A stretch of 64,000 nucleotides of DNA from Chitinophaga filiformis (GCF_023100805.1 NZ_CP095855.1:2645001-2709000); one strand, 5' to 3'. Positions 30,301-39,632 are shown, counted from the stretch's first letter. Made by a program: numbers and translations. Notes: generated by a model from the letters alone, not told the origin.

Positions 30301-31502
30301 CAGTTGCCACCGGCAATATCACCACCTGGAAATGGATCTTCGGAGATGGTAACAATGAAACACGGACAGATAACACGCCGTTTAGCAGGACCTATACGGC
30401 CTGGGATACCTACAATGTGAAACTGGTAACAGTAAGCAACAATGGTTGTATCAGCGATACTGCTGCAAAGACGATCGCAGTGCATGCAATGCCGGTTCCG
30501 GACTTTGGCTTACCCACCAGCATCTGTATGCCCGATGGTACGGCCAGGTTCACAAACACATCTGCTGTTCCGGATAATGCCGCTCTGACCTATCAATGGG
30601 CTTTCGGTGACGGAGGCGTGTCAACTGCAGCAGCGCCGGTTTATAATTACAAAAAGGGAGGTACTTACACGGTATCACTGACGGCTACTTCGGTGTATGG
30701 CTGTACTGTTACCAAAGAAAAAATACTGGATGCGTTCTTTAATCAGCCACAGGCCGACTTCAGCGTTGCGCCGGACACATTGTGCCAGGGTGCTGATAAT
30801 GTCTTTACAGACAAGAGCAGGGATGATAATAATAATATCGTTTCATGGGCATGGACCTTTGGCGATGGCAGCGGATCGACAGACAGGAATCCCGTGAAGC
30901 GCTACAGTCAGCCGGGCAATTACCCTGTGCAGCTGGTCGTTGCCAATGGCGCAGGCTGCGTATCCCAACCGTTCACCAGCAATGTAGTGGTATACCTGCA
31001 GCCGGTCATAGATGCAGGACAATCCTTCATCGTACCACAGGGTACGGTCCTGACCTTTAACGCCACTGCCAATGATTCTACCGTACTTAAATTCCGCTGG
31101 TCGCCGCCACTCGGACTGTCTGACCCTACTGCCCTGAGGCCTACGCTCGCTGCCATGGAAGACCAGGTATATACATTGACGGCTATCGGAGAAGGAAGTT
31201 GCAGTGCTATGGATGAGCTGTCGGTGAAAGTATTCAAAGCAGTAAAAGTACCTAATGCATTCTCACCCAACGGCGACCAGGTAAATGACAGATGGGAGCT
31301 AACTAACCTGTCTGAATATGCAGATTGCACGGTGGAAGTGTTCAACCGTTACGGACAACGTGTATACTATTCAGAAGGCTACAAGACGCCATGGGATGGC
31401 TCTTATAAAGGCCACCTGTTACCAGCGGCTACTTACTACTATATCATAAAACTGAAGAATGGATTTGCACCACTGACGGGGTACGTAGTCATTTTATTTT
31501 AA
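27327..31502 (+). CDS. Large surface protein: IgGFc-binding-like domain, PKD repeats, T9SS type-B domain
   Basis: The 1391-residue protein starts 16 bases after the giant gene and shares its IgGFc-binding-like domain (FWVGYGHHQF, FTVTLNRGEIYQVIGA) and its C-terminal gliding-type sorting domain (FSPNGDQVNDRW, WDGSYKG). Between them lie several PKD domains (NWYWNFGND, TYAWNFGDA, TWKWIFGDG, TYQWAFGDG, SWAWTFGDG) and Cys-rich spacer segments. The signal peptide core is SLTATLLVLLTCLQTYGQ, preceded by an odd N-terminal stretch CSPPQGGGTGG that looks like an inserted repeat; the TTG near 27413 could be an alternative start. It is probably a surface adhesin secreted with help of the SprF-like proteins downstream. 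Confidence 0.88.
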   Translation: MEKWTLLLTRQFFACYCSPPQGGGTGGRKLLRSSLTATLLVLLTCLQTYGQNLSNKGKSFWVGYGHHQFMEPNRGNSQEMVLYLSAEEPANVTVTIDGTTWTRSYSIPANTVIATDQIPKTGTFDARLYSVPPTFGGTGGEGLFIKKGIHIVSDVPIVAYAHIYGSASSGATMLMPEETWGYYYVSLNSQQDYDFDCFSWMFVVAKDNNTKVEITPSVPTRNGKLPGVPFTVTLNRGEIYQVIGASLGGSTGYEMTGTTVKSVANSNDTCFPIAVFSGSSRTAIACAGNFGSSGDNNIQQIFPSQAWGKRYLTAPTSTDNVAGSFMTNPYKVVVKDPTTIVKRNGVQLTGLQGNSYYEFESNTPDYLESDKPILVAQYMASTGACPNTGGDGDPEMIYLSPVEQSIKRIGFYRNNRESIRVNYLTMIIPTKGTESLTIDGQRNAWTVAVPHPNRPGYSVVIKRWNSSQAQAIVQSDSAFTAVTYGLGSVESYGYNAGTLINNLNVIGVIHNEKDTSSYKNEFTCTQTPVELSVLLAYKPTEMQWNISKLGNMITPNADVSLTNPQPTGEELVNGVPYYKYTLPGTYVFSTIGTYEIPITNTHPSIEKCDHKEEVKITVDVKRKPTASFKIDFTGCTMDTVYFKGDSSGNGYNIDRWKWVFPGAVQDSGALVKRRFPVGQQNIQLSVISKEGCLADTMIPITVVAKPVADFNTVPAALCEGGGVSLTDQSTYGGTTPVKNWYWNFGNDTTASLDKATAQTAHYPKYGTYTVSHVVKVSELCVSDTVKKQVQVNAKPVLGFTYPQNCLEVDGLVQFNSTTTVPDGQAISTYAWNFGDANATPANPNTSAVADPQHNYTSFGTYNIKYTVTTAQGCTKDTTVSATFNLKPRLAFTALPAVCVNDKRVISVAKGSVTNGVTGTGTYKGPGVSSTGVFNPLTAGAGTHTVWYVFSTQSGCTDSISATITVHPKPQPAFTANESICLGEAVNFADQSTVATGNITTWKWIFGDGNNETRTDNTPFSRTYTAWDTYNVKLVTVSNNGCISDTAAKTIAVHAMPVPDFGLPTSICMPDGTARFTNTSAVPDNAALTYQWAFGDGGVSTAAAPVYNYKKGGTYTVSLTATSVYGCTVTKEKILDAFFNQPQADFSVAPDTLCQGADNVFTDKSRDDNNNIVSWAWTFGDGSGSTDRNPVKRYSQPGNYPVQLVVANGAGCVSQPFTSNVVVYLQPVIDAGQSFIVPQGTVLTFNATANDSTVLKFRWSPPLGLSDPTALRPTLAAMEDQVYTLTAIGEGSCSAMDELSVKVFKAVKVPNAFSPNGDQVNDRWELTNLSEYADCTVEVFNRYGQRVYYSEGYKTPWDGSYKGHLLPAATYYYIIKLKNGFAPLTGYVVILF

Positions 31503-31524
31503 CAATCGCTAAATATCGACCAAA

Positions 31525-32532
31525 ATGAGAAATATACTATCTATCATCCTGGTATTGCCCTTTCTGATCTTTACAGGGAATACAGCAACAGCGCAGACCG
31601 ATCCGCATTTTTCCCAGTATTATGTGTATCCGTCATGGCTTAACCCGGCCTTAACGGGTGCATTTGATGGCCAATATCGTATTTCAGCCATCTATCGTAA
31701 TCAGTGGGGAAACATCAGCGATCCGTTCTCGACTTACGGTGTAGCGGCAGATTTCACCACGAACAAGCAATTCAACTTTGGCGCCAGTGTATTGAACCAG
31801 AAAGCGGGCGACGGTGGTTATAACTATACCACTGCTTACGGAAGCGCCTCTTATACCGGCGTACGTCTCGGTGCTGCTGGTACACACAGGATTGTGTTTG
31901 GCTTACAGTTCGGCATGATCCAGCGCAAGTTCGATGCGTCCAAGCTGACCTTCGGCGACCAGTGGAACCCTATTACCGGTTACAATCCCGGTACGCCCAG
32001 TGGTGATGCTTTCAGCAGAACATCGGCTACATCATTCGATGCCGGCGCCGGTGTATTGTATTACGATGCGGAGCCAGGAAAGAAGTATAACCTCTTTGGC
32101 GGTTTCTCGGTATCACACCTTACAAGGCCTACCGACCAGTTCAGCAAGAATGGCGATGCCCGGTTCCCTATGCGCTTTACAGGCCATGCAGGTGTGAAGC
32201 TGGCCATCACGGATGCGATCAGTGTAACGCCTAACCTGCTTTACCTGCGCCAGGGCAATGCGGAAGAAAAGATGGCAGGCGCTTACGGACAGCTGTTTGT
32301 AAACCCGATAACCGATGTGTTGCTGGGTGTGAACTATAGGTTCAAAGATGCAGTATCCACACATGCCGGCTTTACCTACAAAAGCTTTACGCTGGGGGTA
32401 AGCTATGATATCAATACATCTGAACTGAGCAAGATAGCCAGGGGCTCCAACAGTTTTGAACTGTCGCTCACCTTCATCGGCAGAAAGCTTTTCAGATCGC
32501 AGGAAGTGGAGTTTGTTTGTCCGCGTCTCTAA
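31525..32532 (+). CDS. PorP/SprF family outer-membrane protein
   Basis: The 335-residue product has a signal peptide (ending TATAQ) and the family start DPHFSQYY...NPALTGAF, followed by a beta-barrel with alternating hydrophobic strands. PorP/SprF proteins act with T9SS; SprF homologues are often encoded beside proteins with type-B C-terminal domains and assist their secretion or attachment. Here it directly follows the two type-B proteins with a 22-base gap, so it is likely their partner. Confidence 0.92.
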   Translation: MRNILSIILVLPFLIFTGNTATAQTDPHFSQYYVYPSWLNPALTGAFDGQYRISAIYRNQWGNISDPFSTYGVAADFTTNKQFNFGASVLNQKAGDGGYNYTTAYGSASYTGVRLGAAGTHRIVFGLQFGMIQRKFDASKLTFGDQWNPITGYNPGTPSGDAFSRTSATSFDAGAGVLYYDAEPGKKYNLFGGFSVSHLTRPTDQFSKNGDARFPMRFTGHAGVKLAITDAISVTPNLLYLRQGNAEEKMAGAYGQLFVNPITDVLLGVNYRFKDAVSTHAGFTYKSFTLGVSYDINTSELSKIARGSNSFELSLTFIGRKLFRSQEVEFVCPRL

Positions 32533-32570
32533 CATGAACCTTCATCCATCAAACGTATCAAAAGAAACAC

Positions 32571-34355
32571 ATGAAACATATCTTTCTTACAGCAGTACTG
32601 TTTTCGGCGGTAACAATAAGCAAAGGACAGGTTGCTTATAACTACCTGAGGTCTGCTGACTATTACTACAAGAATGCAGAGTATAGTTCTGCCGCGCCGT
32701 ATTATGAAAAATACCTGGCAGGCGCCAGGAAGATCGTAAGCGATGCTGCATACCGGCCTTACAACACGCAGCCATCTGCCAAGAAATCGCTGGCTACGGT
32801 AAGCTCAGAGCAACAGGCTATCTATAAACTGGCAGAGAGCTACCGTTTACTGCACGATTACAGCAAGGCAGTACCCTGGTATGCGGAGGCCATGGAGTTT
32901 GATAAAACGGCGTTCCCGCTGGCTCCTTATCATTACGCAGTAGCCTTAAGGGCGCTGGGAAGGCATGAGCTGGCAGAGAAAGCATTCACCTATTTCCTGG
33001 AATCATATACACAACAGGATACCTACCGTGAAACAGCACAAAGGGAATTGCAAAACCTCCGCTTCATCATTGCAGAGATGAGCAAGCCCGATCTTAACAT
33101 GTATAAAGTAGAGAAGGCGCCTGAAGTGATCAACCCGATAGGTGCTAACTATGCCCCTGTATGGTTGAAAGACAGCGTGCTGGTATTTACCTCTACCAGG
33201 CCGGAGAAAGGCGCGAAAGGACATGCCTTTGTAAACCGCCTGTATACTGCTAATTACGCCTCCGGACAACCGGATACTGTAAGCCTCCTGGTCATTGCAC
33301 AGCCGAAGGATGTAGACCAGGGAGTGATCGCATTGAGCCCTGATGGCAATACGCTCTTTATGACACGCTGGACGGTGAAACAGGGGAAGAAGAGTGCAGC
33401 GATCTACAGCAGCAAAAAGAGTGGTGATACCTGGAGTGAGCCGGTATTACTGGATACTGTGCTGAATGTACCCGGCTACAGTTCACAACAACCCTTTGTA
33501 ACACCCGATGGCAAACGCCTGATCTATGCCAGCGACAGGCCGGGTGGTGTGGGCGGTTTCGATCTCTGGGAAGCAGAACTGAACGGAGAAGGAACGCCTT
33601 TCTATACAAAGAACCTTGGCCCGGTGATCAATACTGCCTGGAACGAGGAAGCACCTTATGTACATGCTGCTTCCAACCTGCTGATCTTTTCTACGGATGG
33701 CAGGGTAGGCATGGGCGGCTTTGACTTCTTTTATGCGAAAGATTCTGCAGGCGCCTGGAGCACACCGGTGAACTTCGGATACCCTGTGAATTCTGTAAAG
33801 GACGATATGTATTTCATCAGTAAGGGCAGTAAGGAGAACATCCTGGAAAATGTGTGGCTGTCGTCCGACCGGGCAGCCGCTTGCTGCCTGGAGCTCTTCT
33901 CCCTGCAGAAAGTAGTGCCACCGCCACCACCTCCACCGCCGGCGCCAAAACCGGAACCACAGGTTGTTGCGCTGGAACCACCAACGACAGATGGTCCTAT
34001 TGTACTGGAGAATATTTACTACGATTTCAATATGTCTTACCTGCAACCGGCATCTTTCCCATCACTGGACAGGCTGGTAGCGATGCTGAAAAAATACCCG
34101 GCTATTGTGATAGAGCTGAGCGCGCATACAGACAGCAAAGGTTCCAATGCGCTGAATGAAAAATTGTCTGAAGACAGGGCGAAGAGCTGTGTGGATTACC
34201 TGGTAAGCCAGGGCATTGATGCCAGCCGCCTGCAGGCAAAAGGCTATGCAGCTACCCGTCCGATAGCGCCTAATACCCATCCTGACGGATCTGACAACCC
34301 GGAAGGCCGTGCGCGTAACCGCAGAACGGAGTTCAGGATCATCAGCGGCAGATAA
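32571..34355 (+). CDS. OmpA-family protein with TPR and PD40 beta-propeller repeats
   Basis: The 594-residue product has a signal peptide (about 1-20), TPR-like helices (~20-170; AIYKLAESYRLLHDYSKAVPWY), WD40-like PD40 repeats (~190-430; SPDGNTLFMTR, TPDGKRLIYASDRPGG), a linker with eight prolines in a row (VVPPPPPPPPAPKPEPQ) and an OmpA C-terminal peptidoglycan-binding domain (~480-594; ELSAHTDSKGS, LSEDRAKSCVDYL). It resembles PorE-type proteins that tie T9SS parts to peptidoglycan. It sits between two PorP/SprF genes, so it probably anchors that complex in the periplasm. Confidence 0.9.
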   Translation: MKHIFLTAVLFSAVTISKGQVAYNYLRSADYYYKNAEYSSAAPYYEKYLAGARKIVSDAAYRPYNTQPSAKKSLATVSSEQQAIYKLAESYRLLHDYSKAVPWYAEAMEFDKTAFPLAPYHYAVALRALGRHELAEKAFTYFLESYTQQDTYRETAQRELQNLRFIIAEMSKPDLNMYKVEKAPEVINPIGANYAPVWLKDSVLVFTSTRPEKGAKGHAFVNRLYTANYASGQPDTVSLLVIAQPKDVDQGVIALSPDGNTLFMTRWTVKQGKKSAAIYSSKKSGDTWSEPVLLDTVLNVPGYSSQQPFVTPDGKRLIYASDRPGGVGGFDLWEAELNGEGTPFYTKNLGPVINTAWNEEAPYVHAASNLLIFSTDGRVGMGGFDFFYAKDSAGAWSTPVNFGYPVNSVKDDMYFISKGSKENILENVWLSSDRAAACCLELFSLQKVVPPPPPPPPAPKPEPQVVALEPPTTDGPIVLENIYYDFNMSYLQPASFPSLDRLVAMLKKYPAIVIELSAHTDSKGSNALNEKLSEDRAKSCVDYLVSQGIDASRLQAKGYAATRPIAPNTHPDGSDNPEGRARNRRTEFRIISGR

Positions 34356-34391
34356 TAAGCTATCCGCACACCACTTAAAAAACAAAAGCTT

Positions 34392-35423
34392 ATGAAAAGA
34401 AAACCATTGTTGTTGCTGCTGCTGGCGTTATTGTCGCAGGAGATCTATGCACAGCAACAGCCGCATTATACGCAGTACATCCTGAATCCGTTCATCATCA
34501 ATCCTGCAGTGGCGGGCATTGAAAACTACTGGGATGTAAAGGCGAGTCACCGGCACCAGTGGACCGGTCTGAATGGTGCACCGGTTACAACCTACTTAAC
34601 CGTTCATGGTCCTCTTCGCAAGAGTGATTACCCACAGGCCAGTGTAACCGGTCTGACGCCTCCCGGGGAGAATCCCAGGGGCAGGGCTTACTGGCAGGAG
34701 TATACCACGCCGCCTGCGCATGCAGGTATGGGGGTGACCATTCTGAACGACAGGACCGGTCCCCTGAACAGGTTCTCCTTCAGTGCTACATATGCGCATC
34801 ACATTCCGCTGTCATCGCGACTGAATGTAAGTGGTGGTATTTCCATAGGCATGCAATCCGTATCAGTAGATGCCGCCAAGCTGCAATTCCAGCAGCCAGG
34901 CGATCCTGTGGTTGCTTCCAGTACCCTGCTGAACAAGTGGCGTCCGGAAGTGAATGCAGGGCTCTTACTGTATGGTGCTGACTTCTATATAGGTGCGGCC
35001 GTCCAGAACATTGTTCCCCAGGAAATAGCCTATGATAATGGTAAAGTAGTGGGTGATTCTCTATACAGGGGAAAGCTGGTGCCGCACCTGTTCTTTTCGG
35101 GAGGTTACAGGCTCTGGATGACGGAGGATGTGAGTGTATTGCCATCCGTGATGGTAAGGCTGATCACTGCAGCGCCCATCAGCTATGATGTGAATGCCAA
35201 GTTCCTGTACAGGGACCGTTTATGGTGGGGCGCTTCGTACCGTATCAAAGACGGCTTTGCCGCCATGCTGGGCGTGAATATCAGCTCTACGGTGAACATC
35301 GGTTATTCGTACGACTACACGACATCATCGCTGAATACGGTCAGCAAAGGCACGCATGAAGTGCTCATCGGTTTCCTGCTGGGCAACCGCTATGGGGACC
35401 TCTGTCCGAGAAATAACTTTTAA
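34392..35423 (+). CDS. PorP/SprF family outer-membrane protein, second copy
   Basis: The 343-residue protein has a signal peptide (to IYAQ) and the family start QPHYTQYILNPFIINPAVAGIENYWDV's shorter core NPAVAG, then a barrel with strands such as YAHHIPLSSRLNVSG. It contains a longer insert near residues 75-95 (LRKSDYPQASVTGLTPPGEN) not present in the first copy. It follows the OmpA/PD40 gene by 36 bases and is likely in the same operon. With the copy at 31525 it gives each of the two type-B surface proteins a possible partner; that pairing is inference. Confidence 0.9.
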   Translation: MKRKPLLLLLLALLSQEIYAQQQPHYTQYILNPFIINPAVAGIENYWDVKASHRHQWTGLNGAPVTTYLTVHGPLRKSDYPQASVTGLTPPGENPRGRAYWQEYTTPPAHAGMGVTILNDRTGPLNRFSFSATYAHHIPLSSRLNVSGGISIGMQSVSVDAAKLQFQQPGDPVVASSTLLNKWRPEVNAGLLLYGADFYIGAAVQNIVPQEIAYDNGKVVGDSLYRGKLVPHLFFSGGYRLWMTEDVSVLPSVMVRLITAAPISYDVNAKFLYRDRLWWGASYRIKDGFAAMLGVNISSTVNIGYSYDYTTSSLNTVSKGTHEVLIGFLLGNRYGDLCPRNNF

Positions 35424-35498
35424 CAGCAGGATGGAATAACTCAACCTATAAATTTTAAACAAAACATCATCATTAAACAACAAACAAACAATTTACTT

Positions 35499-36056
35499 AT
35501 GAAACGAATTTCCAGCTACTTCTTTGTTGCATGTATGTTCTCCCTCATGATCGGTATGGCTTCCTGTGGAAAGGATGGCGCAACAGGTCCTGCAGGTCCG
35601 GCGGGTGCAAACGGTCCGAAAGGCGACAAAGGAGATAAGGGGGACAAAGGAGATGCAGGATCTGTAAACATCACTTATTCAGAATGGCTGGATACACAGT
35701 TTGCACTGGATACAGCTACAGGCGAATATGTATGGGGCGTGGACGTGGACGCTATTGATGCAGATCTGCTGAGCACAGGTTTTGTAAAAGTATATTTCAA
35801 CCTGTATACGGCTGATCAGCCAAACATTTCATCTGTTCCTTATGTAGAGGGAGACCTGTATATCAGGGAAGTGTTGACAGAAGGCGGCTTACTGTTGTTC
35901 AGCAACTTTAATGTAAGCACGCAGACAGACAACAACGGTAACAAGAGATTCCAGGTAAGATATGTAATTGTTCCGGGTAATGTAGCTGCACGTGGCAGAA
36001 GCATCGACTGGAGCAAGTATGCTGAAGTGCAGGCACTTCTTGGCATTAAGAACTAG
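35499..36056 (+). CDS. Lipoprotein with short collagen-like Gly-X-Y repeat
   Basis: The 185-residue protein has a lipobox ending MASC (Cys23) followed at once by a collagen-like Gly-X-Y tract of about nine triplets (residues ~27-55; GPAGPAGANGPKGDKGDKGD). The remaining ~130 residues form a beta-rich domain with no motif that I recognise. It is likely exposed at the outer membrane, with the Gly-X-Y part acting as a stalk or trimerising element. Leader DNA before the start is A-rich with no Shine-Dalgarno, usual for the phylum. Function unknown. Confidence 0.85.
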   Translation: MKRISSYFFVACMFSLMIGMASCGKDGATGPAGPAGANGPKGDKGDKGDKGDAGSVNITYSEWLDTQFALDTATGEYVWGVDVDAIDADLLSTGFVKVYFNLYTADQPNISSVPYVEGDLYIREVLTEGGLLLFSNFNVSTQTDNNGNKRFQVRYVIVPGNVAARGRSIDWSKYAEVQALLGIKN

Positions 36057-36164
36057 TTTACTAATGACCATCTCCATCAAAACCACATGTAAGATGGCTG
36101 CTTTATCCAGGGCGGCCGATTTTTTCAACTTCTTTATTGCCCGGTATTTTAAAAAAATAATGAC

Positions 36165-36746
36165 ATGAAAAGATATTGTGACCTGACAGATGAAGATCTT
36201 ATAAAATCGTACAGATCCGGCGATGACCGTGCGTTTACGGTACTTGTGCATCGCCATAAGAACAGGATCTTTACAACTATCATGCTGTTGGTAAAAGACA
36301 GATGCCTGGCGGAAGATATATTCCAGGATGTGTTCATCAAGATCATCAATGCCTTCAACGAAGGCCATTACCTTGACAACAGCCGCTTTATAGCCTGGGC
36401 TGTCAGGATAGCCCATAATTGCTGCATCAGCCATTTTCGTAAAAAGACAGCTGCTTTTGCCCTTATCTACAGGGATGAATTAATCAACAACACTTACAAA
36501 CATGTGGATAGCCAGGAGCACCGCATCATTACGCGGGAAACCCATGCATCCGTACACGTATTGATCGACCGCCTGCCGGAAGCACAGCGTGAAGCGCTGA
36601 TCTTACGGTATTATGCCGACCTCTCTTTTAAAGAGATCGCACAGATCGTCAATGTAGGTATTAATACCGCATTGGGAAGAGTGCGTTACGCTGTCATGAA
36701 CATGCGTAAAATGATGGAAAGAGAACAAACACCTGAAGCTGTGTAA
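36165..36746 (+). CDS. ECF-type sigma-70 factor
   Basis: The 193-residue protein has region 2 (LAEDIFQDVFIKIINAF) and region 4 with a helix-turn-helix (LSFKEIAQIVNVGINTALGRVRY). There is no anti-sigma gene next to it: upstream is the collagen-like lipoprotein and downstream, after a terminator, a TonB-type barrel gene. It may belong to the stand-alone ECF group of Bacteroidota. Targets cannot be told. Confidence 0.92.
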   Translation: MKRYCDLTDEDLIKSYRSGDDRAFTVLVHRHKNRIFTTIMLLVKDRCLAEDIFQDVFIKIINAFNEGHYLDNSRFIAWAVRIAHNCCISHFRKKTAAFALIYRDELINNTYKHVDSQEHRIITRETHASVHVLIDRLPEAQREALILRYYADLSFKEIAQIVNVGINTALGRVRYAVMNMRKMMEREQTPEAV

Positions 36747-36767
36747 AAGCTCCACCCGGAGCTTTTT
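36745..36767 (+). terminator. Intrinsic terminator overlapping the sigma factor stop codon
   Basis: Nine-base perfect arms AAAAGCTCC and GGAGCTTTT enclose ACCC and end in a run of T. It overlaps the TAA of the sigma gene, so termination follows directly. Confidence 0.85.
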
Positions 36768-36876
36768 ACCGGTTTTATCCCCATACCGCAGACAGGATGC
36801 AGTCCGGCCATTTTTTTACTGGCTATCTCCTCAAAAAAGCCTAAATTGAACAGGCAAGTAACTTATTGCTTTGGGA

Positions 36877-36884
36877 TACTTTTG
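36877..36884 (+). promoter_or_regulatory. Possible -7 box (TAnnTTTG) for the gene at 37014
   Basis: TACTTTTG matches the Bacteroidota -7 element TAnnTTTG and lies ~130 bases before the start codon. No TTTG at the usual -33 distance was found, so the call is weak. Confidence 0.35.
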
Positions 36885-37013
36885 TATTTACAGGAAGCCC
36901 CGGAATCATGATTAATTTATAGCCTTTAGCCAATTAGCCAAGTTAGCCAGTTAACCCGTAATCCAACAGTATCCCCCTTTATTACAGGTCTGAAATGAAG
37001 CCCAGTTTTTTAT

Positions 37014-39626
37014 ATGAAAAGGATCTTCCTGTTCATTAGTTTCCTTTGCTGTCTGCATACCCTGTCGGCACAGACTGTCTATGACGTATCAGGCACTGTC
37101 AGGGATACAACCGGTCAGGAAATGATCGGGGCCAATGTATGGCTGATAGCAGGCCGGGACACAATGCATACCATCGCCAATGATGCCGGTAAATTCATTT
37201 TCAGGAATGTACCGCAGCCGGTATTTACTATCCGCGTCACCGTAATCGGGTACGAGACCTGGTACCGTGAATTCTCGTTTAAAGAAGCAGGCACCCAGAT
37301 AGATCTGCCGCTTATCAAACTGTCCCTGAAGACAAGCACCCTGAAAGAAGTAGTAGTAAAAGGTTCGGTCCCGCCGGTGGTGATCAAGGAAGATACGATC
37401 GAGTATCGCGCGGACCAGTATCACCTGCGGGAAAACGCCGTGGCGGAAGACCTGTTGAAGCGATTGCCCGGTATGCAGGTGGATATGGAAGGGAATGTGC
37501 AGACCATGGGGAAAAGGATCACTAAGGTCAGGATCAACGGGAAAGACTTCATGATCACCGATATTAAAACACTTACACGCCTCCTGCCGGCAGATCTCAT
37601 TGATAAAATACAACTCATAGACGATTATGGTGACCTGGCCCGTGCTACCGGCAGGAAGGTGGGCGAGCCGGAAAAGATCATCAATATCCAGACGAAGGCA
37701 GACCTGGAAAAGGTCTACCAGGGGCAGGCCCTGGGTGGCGTGGGCAATGATGGCCGGTATAATGCCGCCGTACTGGCAAACTACTTCAGTGAAAAACAGC
37801 AGCTCTCTATTAATGGCAATACCAACAACATCTCCGCACAGGTAGGCAATACCATTACCTCTACCGGCAACATCAACTACCGGGGTAATTACTCCAAGGA
37901 GTTTTCCATGAACGTGGGCATCATTGGCGGCCGTACCACCAGTGATGTGGAGTCTTTAAGCACGGTAAAAACAGTGACGGATGAAGGAACGCTTTCCAGT
38001 GTGAACACCAGCAATAACAGCAGCCGTAATGATAATTACAATATCAATATCGGTACGGAATACAAGCCGAAGGAAGGGGATATGCTCAACTTCAACCTCA
38101 ACTACAGCGGCAACAAATCGTACAACAGTAGTATGACCAGCGCTATACAAAGCGGCCTGCAAAGGAAGGACCAGATCTCTACCGGTCTGAACACCAACAG
38201 TACACCTGTTTTCCTGGCTGGCCTGTTTGGTTCCCATCGTTTCAACGGACTGGGAAGGATCATCTCCCTGGGTCTTTACGCCAATACTACAAAAAACAAC
38301 AACCTGCAGGATGGTATTGACAGCCTCCGTTATTATAACCCCGACAGCACTGTTGCAAAAGATTCCGTGTTACACCAGCTGCTGGATAAAAAGAACAATA
38401 CTTTTACCGGCAATGGCCAGTTGTCTTATGTAGAGCCATTGGATTCAGCCAATAGCCTTGAATTAAGATATTCTCTCAATTACAACCGTACCGACAACAT
38501 CCAGGAAACCCGCTGGGTAAATCCTGACGGCAAGATCAATGTGATCGATTCGCTCAGCAATCAGTATATCTATACGATGATACAGCATCAGGTAGAGCTG
38601 AACTTCCGCAGGGTAAAGAATAAATGGGATTTTACCTTCGGGATGCGATTGCAACCGGCCAGTATGACCAGCAGTATGGCAGGCGGCGCTAACAAGGCCG
38701 TGGTGAGCAGTAATAAGCTGGTACCTGTTTTCCGTATTCAGTACAAACTGCCTAAGCAGGCGATGATGAGCCTCTCTTATGCCGGCAACGTGCTCTTCCC
38801 GACTTACCAGCAACTGCAACCGGTACCTGACCTGACAAATGCACAGTTCCCCATCATCGGTAATCCTGATCTTCGTCCGGCGTTTGCGCATTCCGTGTTT
38901 TTCAATTATCGTAATGCGGGCATGAATACTTTGTTCATCCACCTGTCCGGTAACTATACGCAGGATAAGGTGGTAACGAATGTCTCGCTGGTGAAAGACA
39001 GTTTTAATACGGTGAAGCAGGAAACCCGTTTCCTGAATACGGGCGGTGATTATAATTTCCGTTTCATCTACGGATGGTCCTACCGCCTCGCTGATGGTAA
39101 GTATAACCTCTTCCTGGATGGCAACAGCTCTTACAACAATAACATCCTGTATATGGATAATGTCCGTAAAACGGGCCAGAACCTGGTAGTAACACAGTCC
39201 CTCAGGGGTAATATGCTGCGGGAATTTGCCGAACTGACGGCCGGTGTAGCTTATACCTACAACAGGAATGTGTACGTGCTGCAGGAGAATAATATTACCA
39301 ATATCCACACCTGGAATTTCAACCTGAACGGCAAGGTGTATTTCCTGAAAACATTCAGCCTGGGCGCTGATGTGAATAAACAATTGAACAGCGGTTTCAG
39401 TGGTGCGCTAACGGCCAATCCGCTGTTGGTGAATGCCACACTGGAAAAGATGCTTTTCAAAAGGAAATTGACCCTTCGCGTGCAGGGCTTCAACCTGCTG
39501 GATGAAACTTCCAGGCTCTCGCAGAGTATATCAGGCAATACGGTGACAGAGAATCAGAACCGGTTGCTGGGAAGGTATTTCATGGCCACGCTGCAGGTGG
39601 ATCTGCGCTTGCTGAAAGGGAAGTAA
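37014..39626 (+). CDS. TonB-dependent receptor-like outer-membrane beta-barrel protein
   Basis: The 870-residue protein has a signal peptide (to TLSAQ, residue 20), a carboxypeptidase-regulatory-like domain (~24-105; GTVRDTTGQEMIGANVWL), a plug-like region (LKEVVVKGSVPPVVIKEDTIEYRAD's core VVIKEDTIEY; LLKRLPGMQVD) and a long C-terminal barrel of the OMP_b-brl_3 type. It lacks a SusD partner and is shorter than SusC, so it is not a classical glycan importer. It is transcribed alone and convergently with the gene at 39633-41246, with only six bases between stops. Substrate unknown. Confidence 0.9.
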   Translation: MKRIFLFISFLCCLHTLSAQTVYDVSGTVRDTTGQEMIGANVWLIAGRDTMHTIANDAGKFIFRNVPQPVFTIRVTVIGYETWYREFSFKEAGTQIDLPLIKLSLKTSTLKEVVVKGSVPPVVIKEDTIEYRADQYHLRENAVAEDLLKRLPGMQVDMEGNVQTMGKRITKVRINGKDFMITDIKTLTRLLPADLIDKIQLIDDYGDLARATGRKVGEPEKIINIQTKADLEKVYQGQALGGVGNDGRYNAAVLANYFSEKQQLSINGNTNNISAQVGNTITSTGNINYRGNYSKEFSMNVGIIGGRTTSDVESLSTVKTVTDEGTLSSVNTSNNSSRNDNYNINIGTEYKPKEGDMLNFNLNYSGNKSYNSSMTSAIQSGLQRKDQISTGLNTNSTPVFLAGLFGSHRFNGLGRIISLGLYANTTKNNNLQDGIDSLRYYNPDSTVAKDSVLHQLLDKKNNTFTGNGQLSYVEPLDSANSLELRYSLNYNRTDNIQETRWVNPDGKINVIDSLSNQYIYTMIQHQVELNFRRVKNKWDFTFGMRLQPASMTSSMAGGANKAVVSSNKLVPVFRIQYKLPKQAMMSLSYAGNVLFPTYQQLQPVPDLTNAQFPIIGNPDLRPAFAHSVFFNYRNAGMNTLFIHLSGNYTQDKVVTNVSLVKDSFNTVKQETRFLNTGGDYNFRFIYGWSYRLADGKYNLFLDGNSSYNNNILYMDNVRKTGQNLVVTQSLRGNMLREFAELTAGVAYTYNRNVYVLQENNITNIHTWNFNLNGKVYFLKTFSLGADVNKQLNSGFSGALTANPLLVNATLEKMLFKRKLTLRVQGFNLLDETSRLSQSISGNTVTENQNRLLGRYFMATLQVDLRLLKGK

Positions 39627-39632
39627 CACTCG

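Noticed and set aside
38463..39383. 306-codon minus-strand frame
   Set aside because: It is inside the TonB-type receptor gene, whose barrel motifs are clear on the plus strand.
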